Assembly (NCBI GenBank): GCA_950295325.1
Contig: OX485807.1
Coordinates: forward strand, 44,754,796 to 44,818,795
Reading direction: 5' to 3'
DNA length: 64,000 nt
From: Polytrichum commune
Taxonomy: Eukaryota; Streptophyta; Polytrichopsida; Polytrichales; Polytrichaceae
Shown: piece after piece, positions 58,060 through 64,000 of the stretch
Layout of the letters: each line of letters begins with the position of its first letter
How positions within the stretch are numbered: position 1 is the stretch's first letter
Translations under genes and position numbers: made by a program
The notes under the pieces: generated by a model
What the model saw: only the letters and a program-made list of their open reading frames with translations
Databases searched by the model: none
Told to the model about the DNA's origin: nothing

Positions 58060-61000
58060 TGGCATTTGAAGAACATCCAATGTTGGAACTTTCCAAATTT
58101 GTGTTTTTGCAATGTCCATTGATTTAGTTGAATTAGAAGCGAAAATTTGGGTTAGGGCATTGCAAATATTGAAAAAAATAAAAATAAAAATACATTCATG
58201 TGAATTTTTGATTTTATAGCATGTAGTTCATGGATATTTCAGATAATGAAGAGATTTCCCATAGTTTTTTTTTGGTACATTCATTACTTTGATAAGGAAG
58301 TTGTCAAAATTTTCACTCCCAAAAAGGGTACTATTGTTGCCTATTTCATACCACATCCTATCAAATTTTGACTACATACCCAAGTATGGTAGAGCGGCCA
58401 CAAAAAATTAAGTGAATTTTATGGACTACAAACAACTCACATCCGTATAGTTAAATTCCACTAAACATGTGTCGATTATCTTCAATAATAGCCTAAATCC
58501 AAGTCATTGAGTTCACCCTTTTTAACCTCAAAATGCCAACATGCATTTAGGGGTTAAAGGCTAAGGGCTTAAGGGCTAACCACCTGAATAAATTTGAGGA
58601 CACTCCTAACAAATTCCTTGTGACAATATTATTTTAAGGAATTACATTGGTATGAGTCCTGGAAATATCAAGGGGTAGTCTAAACACAAAGACATTTTCA
58701 CATTCCCGGAATGTCACCAAAAGTTTCTGGCCAAACACTCACACAAGGTGACATATGATGATGCTATGACAAAAGTTAACATAAACTGCCAGTGAACATG
58801 GAATTCGTGGAAATGTCACAAATGCCGTTTTCTCAAATACAAGGAAAACTGACTTGAATTGATCTTTGGAGGCAACTTTGCCAACTACGTTTGGGTGTAT
58901 TTTCAAAATGCTAGTAGCATATGCAAGTGATAATGAGGGAAAAAGTCTTTTTATATCATGAGTGTTATGTTCTTCATTGTTACTTCAAACACTATTGATA
59001 GCAATCAACACATAACAATCATAATATAAAAGTATATTTTTTAAGTCGATGAAGTTGTGCCCATATAGAGTTACTTCAAAATGAAATATTTTCCAAAGTT
59101 GAAGTGCACTCCACAAGACTAGAAACTGAGTCGGCCTTGGGAAAAGAAATGTCACATGTGAATGTGATGTTTTCACAAATGCTATGTTCACTTTTGCTTT
59201 TATGGCATATTTGAAAATGAGGCACACTTTGTGTGTAGGGTGTCCCCTCTACAACTCCATCAGAGAAGTTAATATTGGGTTGCAATAGGATCTTAGTGCC
59301 CAAAGCACTAAAGTGTCTACTTAGGGCGCCTAGGTGACTACTTACCACCTTATTACATGTGAGCACTTAAGATGACTAAGTGAATAAGGCCCCTCTCTCC
59401 ACCTTAGTTTTCCTTCCCTATTTCTATTAGTAAGACTACGCAATCTCAAGGCTTTGTTCCAATTGGACCATCAAATACAATGTTAGCGTCTATCTCATGG
59501 AGGCCACCGCACTTTAATACTCTAGAGAATTTAGTCGTTCAGTCCTCCTACTAAGCCTTTTGGTTTCTAATGGGACTTTAACCCTAACTTCCCAAGCAAC
59601 CCATAATTGATTGATGGATGATTTCTTCCCTACATTAAACCCACCTAACTCATTCATTCATAATCAAAATAACTATAAGCATCAAGCCAATATGGATATC
59701 TACCCATAGACACATGAGCCGTGCAATTTAGAGATGATTAGAACGTGGAAAAATATGTCAAAGTGGGAGGTGATCATCTTTTTGTTGTGTTGATCGAAAG
59801 CTCTTGTGAGGGTGTTGACTCCAATCAATAGTTGCGACTCCAACGCAAACTTTGCATGAACATTAATGATGTTTTATTTTTTTATTTTTGATCAAAGTGA
59901 ACTATTTTATGACCTTCATGTCAAAATGACCTTTGTGCCCACATCCACCGTTCAATTTAACATGTGGACATTCTTTGGATTCTAGGGAGTCTTTTGCATA
60001 TATGTGGTTAGAGACATGATCCTGATATATTACATGCTCCAACTGCAAGGTGGCTAGCTGATTGTGGTTTGCACATTTTGGCACGAAAATTCGTGGAGGC
60101 GTTGAATTATTAAGTTACTCCCACCTAGTGAATCACATATGCATTCCGCTCATTTCCAAATGAATTTGATGGGTCAAAGTTTTTGGGTGGGGGAGATAAA
60201 ACATGACATTTTCTTGTGCATCCCTTCTTTCAAGTGCTATAATCTAAAATTCCAAAGGGTTAGTCATGGCCAGTTGCTGCCTCAAAATATTGTAGCTCAT
60301 CTCTCATGTTTCAAGATCCTAAAGAGAAATCCCATTCTAGCCTCAAAACCTCACCATGAAAATTCCTCAACCAACATGGAGTGAAATGCACTCAAAAGAA
60401 CCTTTAGATAGGCTTGGGAAAGTTAGGGGTTAACAATGGAGTATGTAAAGTGAAAAGAAGAGCATCCTCCCATCGTCTTTGCGAACTTCAAACATCGTGT
60501 CAAGGAAGAGTGCACCAGCGGCCAAGCGTGACGGCTCTCTCTCACCTTGTGACGTGGAAGAGGGCAGTTACACGCAGGGCTCTCACATGCATCAGATGAC
60601 TCAGTAATCCTCAAATGATGCGCTCCCAAACTCTGAAATAAAAAATTCAGTGCATCATTTGCACTGACAGACTCCTCCTAGTAACTTAATTCATCACGAT
60701 CACCTCATGCTTCACGCGATTCCACGGAGTAAGCTAATTCACGGAGTAAGCTTACTTGAATTGCACGCTTATCATTTGTATTTGTCATCTCGCCCCTTGG
60801 CTCATAGCTGTGATGTAAGTAAGTAAGTACGTGAGTAATTGGGCTTGCATTATCGTTTTCAGAGGTTCAATGCAAGTTCTTGGATGTGTGATTCCAAGTA
60901 GTTTAGTAGTCATCACATATTGACGGTTGGATTTCTCATCTTTGAGGGTTTGGTGTGTTTCTGGGATTCTGGGATTCACATGACCGATGATGATGATGCC

Positions 61001-61270
61001 CTTGGTTTTATGAACAGTAATCTCATGTTACATTGCTTGCATGGGTGGGATGAGTGCGGGGCTTTTTCCTCCTCCATTTTATCTGGGGAATTTTAGAGTT
61101 TGGAATCGGAGGTTTGAAATGCTTTGCAAGTAGAATCCGCGGAAGGACATGTACGATGATGATGCCCTTATTGTTACGCTTGTGTTTTGGGATAATCAGG
61201 AACGAGTGTGTTTTGCAATTTAGATTGGATTGTTCCCCTCTTTGATCTTTTCCTTCGAACTTGGGGGATG
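58060..61270. other. Gene-free stretch
   Basis: No supported coding exon or RNA gene. From about 60400 the sequence is somewhat GC-richer, approaching the next gene. 'tgatgatgatgccctt' at about 60987 recurs as 'gatgatgatgccctt' near 61153, a short repeat of unknown meaning. Confidence 0.5.
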
Positions 61271-61275
61271 TGAAT

Positions 61276-61867
61276 TGGCGTAGTTTGCCTCTGGAATTTG
61301 GAGAATCTGACCCCGAATCCGAGGCATCGGTTACTGCGTGATGAACATCACACAACACCCATCACATTTTCGATCATAGTTCACATTCATCCCTTGTTTC
61401 CGTCGATTACAAAGAACAAGCATTAGGCATGGAGTTGGATTTGCGAATTTGACGTAGTTTGCTTCTGGAATTTGGAGAATCTGACCCGAATCGGAGGATT
61501 GGTTGTTTATGTGTGACCATCAGCATCACACAACAACCTTCACATGTTTGACTTGATCATATATCACATTCATACCCTGTTCCATCATCGATTACAAAGA
61601 GAGAGCATTCTCATGTTAGGTTTGCACCTGCAATTGATTTTGAAGTAGTTTGCTTCTAAGATTAGGAGAATCGGAGGATCCCGAATCGGAGGATCGGTCG
61701 TTTATGTGTGATTATCAACATCACACAGCAACCATCACATCTTTGATTTGATCACATGTCACATTCATCCCCTTTTCCATCTTCGATTACAAAGACCAAG
61801 CATGCTCATGTTATGTATAAACTTGGATTTGTAATTTTGAAATAGTTTGCTTCTGGAATTTGCATAG
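61276..61867. repeat. Tandem repeat of 174-197 bp units, 3.2 copies, immediately upstream of HGLS
   Basis: Units start at 61276, 61450, 61641 and 61838 (partial) with 'tg..gtagtttgc.tctgg' or similar. They continue through 'gagaatc', 'cggag', 'catcacac', 'catcaca', 'tcacattcat' and 'cgattacaaag'. The array ends about 190 bp before the start codon at 62057, so it lies in the promoter or leader. Confidence 0.85.
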
Positions 61868-62056
61868 TCCGCAGACCGTGCTCACATTTCATACGGTGCA
61901 GGGGTTTGGTTGCGTATGGATCTCGCGGATCGCAGAAGAATTTTTATTGGGATTTGAGCAGCGCTGAAGAACGACTTGATTAGGATTTCAGGGCGGAGGA
62001 TGCGAGGAGGAGGAGCAGCGAGACGAATCAGCAGGGAAGAGTAGAGTAGAGAAGGC

Positions 62057-63602
62057 ATGGCATTGTCAGCAAGCGCCGCTGTTGCGAGGGGGGTAGTAGT
62101 GGGCTGTAGAAGCAGCAGCACCGGGAACAGCAGCGGCAGCATATTGGCGTGTGGTTTACGAGGCGCGAGAGGGATTCAAGTCGGTGTGCAGAGAGATTCA
62201 TTATCCTGCTTCTTGTCCAGCAATTGGCTGCGGAGTGGCCGCAGATTGGAGGCTGTGGTGAGACGGGGCGTCACCATGAATTCCTTGAAAACCCCCAAGG
62301 ATGCACATCAGCAGGTATGAAGGCTCATCTAATATTTTTGAGTAGCCTATTTAGATTCCGGTGCAAATGGAATGATTCTTAGGTAATCCAGATAACATTA
62401 GAATCATGCCATTTGGGACTTATGCATCCCTAAAATTGAATCTTGGTAGATGGAAGGAGGCTTACTGTCCAAATTTCATAGACAACAATGAGGTTCTGTC
62501 GATTTATGAGAGCTTAATGCCACTTGACTTTGCTCGATGGCATTCATGCATGTACTCAAGGACTTTGATTCTTGATGAAATCTTATTCTTGAAACTAGAA
62601 TAGAAAGAGAACGTCCTTACTCTCGCATGCTTGACAATGCTACAAACTGCCATCGCCCTGAAGATTAGGGTTTCATTTACGAATTCAAATTGTGACCATG
62701 ACCACTTGAAACTGAATTTCCTGTCATATGGCAACCAAATTCTAGGAATTTCCTTTCAACTCATAACTCTTCAGTGGAAAGAGTTTAGAGTGGAAAGACA
62801 ATGATCTGGCCAAGACTGGATTGACAAAAGAGTTTGATAGATCAGATTTTTTCCTCTGGAGCTGATGTGGTAAATGTCAGATTCACATTGAGTCCTTCAG
62901 ATGAGGTTACAATAAGCCTTGGGACTTGATGAGTACCCTGGATGTATTGACAGACATTCTCAATGGATGCTTTGGGCATCCTTTTGTGCAAATTCTCTAT
63001 TGCTGTGCCACCATGTGCTGATAATTCTTGAATTTGAGGATTTGAGAACCAAAAGTGTGCGCAATCCACCACTAATGTGAGATGGCCACTGTTTTCTATC
63101 ACAGGCACAACCGTCGGTACCATTGTTGCGTAGCATTTTGTCAGCAATGGTGAAGCCATATTTAACGAAGAACCCTACTGCGGTGGCAGCTTTGGACCTG
63201 ATTCGAAAACACGATGGGGGCCCTCTCTGCTACGACCACTTTGCATTTCGCACGTTTGGAGTAAGTCAAGGTCCTTCCTCCCTGATGTATTTTACCATCC
63301 ATACCAAGACACCATTTTCATCACATGCCAAGCAGGAGTTTAGGGTTTCGGGTTGAGTTGTTGACATCTTTATGAGCAAATTGCAGGTCAATGGATGTGG
63401 GATCGATGCTATGTCCCAAGTATTCCTTGATCTTGGTTACAGGGTTCGCGACGAGCTTCGGTTTCCCTCCAAGAAGCTGCGTGCTCTGTGGTTCTCCCCA
63501 CCGGATCATCTGCTTGACATGGAGGGCAGTGAGGCAGACGGGCCACTGCCCCGTATCTTCATATCTGAAATCAATGTGCATGAGCTCAGCAGTGAATCAC
63601 AG
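62057..63602 (+). CDS. HGLS: 2-oxoadipate dioxygenase/decarboxylase-like protein (DUF1338, HglS/FLO7 family), 5' part only
   Basis: HglS-type enzymes are non-heme iron oxygenases that convert 2-oxoadipate to D-2-hydroxyglutarate in lysine breakdown; the plant homologue acts in plastids and its loss alters starch (rice FLO7). Exons seen are 62057-62314, 63105-63260 and 63387-63602, all phase 0, encoding 210 residues; the gene continues past the right edge. Residues 1-~45 are rich in Ser, Ala, Arg and Gly with no acidic residues, as in a plastid transit peptide. Family motifs are 'YDHFAFRTFG' (His ~131, a likely metal ligand), 'FLDLGYRVRDELRFPSKKL' and 'ALWFSPP'. The start at 62057 is the first ATG after the GA-rich leader and is followed by the transit-like sequence. 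The catalytic C-terminal half is outside the window, so activity cannot be judged. Confidence 0.88.
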
Positions 63603-63780
63603 GTGGGGGTTTTACAATTTGGCTATTGGATTAAATTGGGAATTGTCTCATCCAATTACCAAACCACAAAAATTGTGATTTCAAGTTCTGAATCGGAGTT
63701 GGTGCAAAAGTTATAGGAGGTCAGAGTAAAGATTCTCTTTCCCTTTAAGTGACCACATAGGCCCTCCCAATTGTGGTGTT

Positions 63781-63987
63781 CACTACACTGATTAATATTC
63801 GGAGTTACGTAGTGCTATAACTATTTAATGAGAATGTAATAGTTCACCAAGTAACATCATTCATGTTCTATAATGTCCAACAACCTATTGAACTTTTGTT
63901 AGTAAAAATTGAACTCCTAAGTAAGATGTTATTGCACTGCATAACTTCGAATAGTAATACGCAGTAATTGGGATAATCAGTGTAGTG
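63781..63987. mobile_element. MITE, about 207 bp, inside the third intron of HGLS
   Basis: The left end 'cactacactgattaat' and the right end 'ggataatcagtgtagtg' form terminal inverted repeats that continue into 'gttacgtagtgctataac' and 'gttattgcactgcataac'. Reverse-complement copy of 49155-49358, with the interior also related to 12737-12937. It lies after the donor at 63603, so it is intronic. Confidence 0.75.
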
Positions 63988-64000
63988 ACCCTAGAATGGA

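Noticed and set aside
62406-62603. 65-codon open frame between HGLS exons 1 and 2
   Set aside because: It lies inside the intron 62315-63104. There is no family resemblance and no flanking splice sites in phase.

Overview
This is nuclear DNA of a green plant. The evidence is intron-rich genes with GT-AG introns, a plant-type RhoGDI, a plant RECQ4-class helicase, a plastid glutamyl endopeptidase homologue, and a 2-oxoadipate dioxygenase homologue with a transit-peptide-like N-terminus. Only about four genes lie in 64 kb and the rest is old transposon debris, so the genome is probably mid-sized. A moss or other non-seed land plant seems plausible from the gene structures, but the species cannot be fixed from sequence alone.

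Layout: 1-13100 is gene-free and holds dispersed repeats, MITE-like elements and an 823-bp near-perfect fold-back element (5882-6704). 13100-16317 is the RhoGDI gene: a long 5' leader with a probable intron and one uninterrupted coding exon. 16318-19260 is intergenic and carries a broken Ty3/gypsy reverse transcriptase fragment. 19260-30260 is the RECQ4/BLM/Sgs1-type helicase on the + strand; I resolved about 27 coding exons by hand and the summed length is a whole number of codons. 41384-32083 on the - strand is the chloroplast glutamyl endopeptidase (S9 family); 14 coding exons were resolved, again in frame, and it converges on the helicase gene. 41700-61250 is a 20-kb gene-free stretch with a 1.16-kb fold-back, a Tourist-like MITE, a hAT element with a transposase remnant, tandem repeats and a 420-bp direct duplication. 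61276-61867 is a tandem repeat directly upstream of the last gene, which starts at 62057 and runs off the right edge.

The four genes do not form a pathway or cluster: Rop GTPase cycling, homologous-recombination control, plastid peptide turnover and plastid lysine catabolism are unrelated. I see no operon, CRISPR array, phage or biosynthetic cluster. The most unusual content is structural: several long fold-back elements that would transcribe into hairpin RNA, a duplicated block in two introns of the endopeptidase gene, and a stop codon of RhoGDI embedded in a perfect splice donor.
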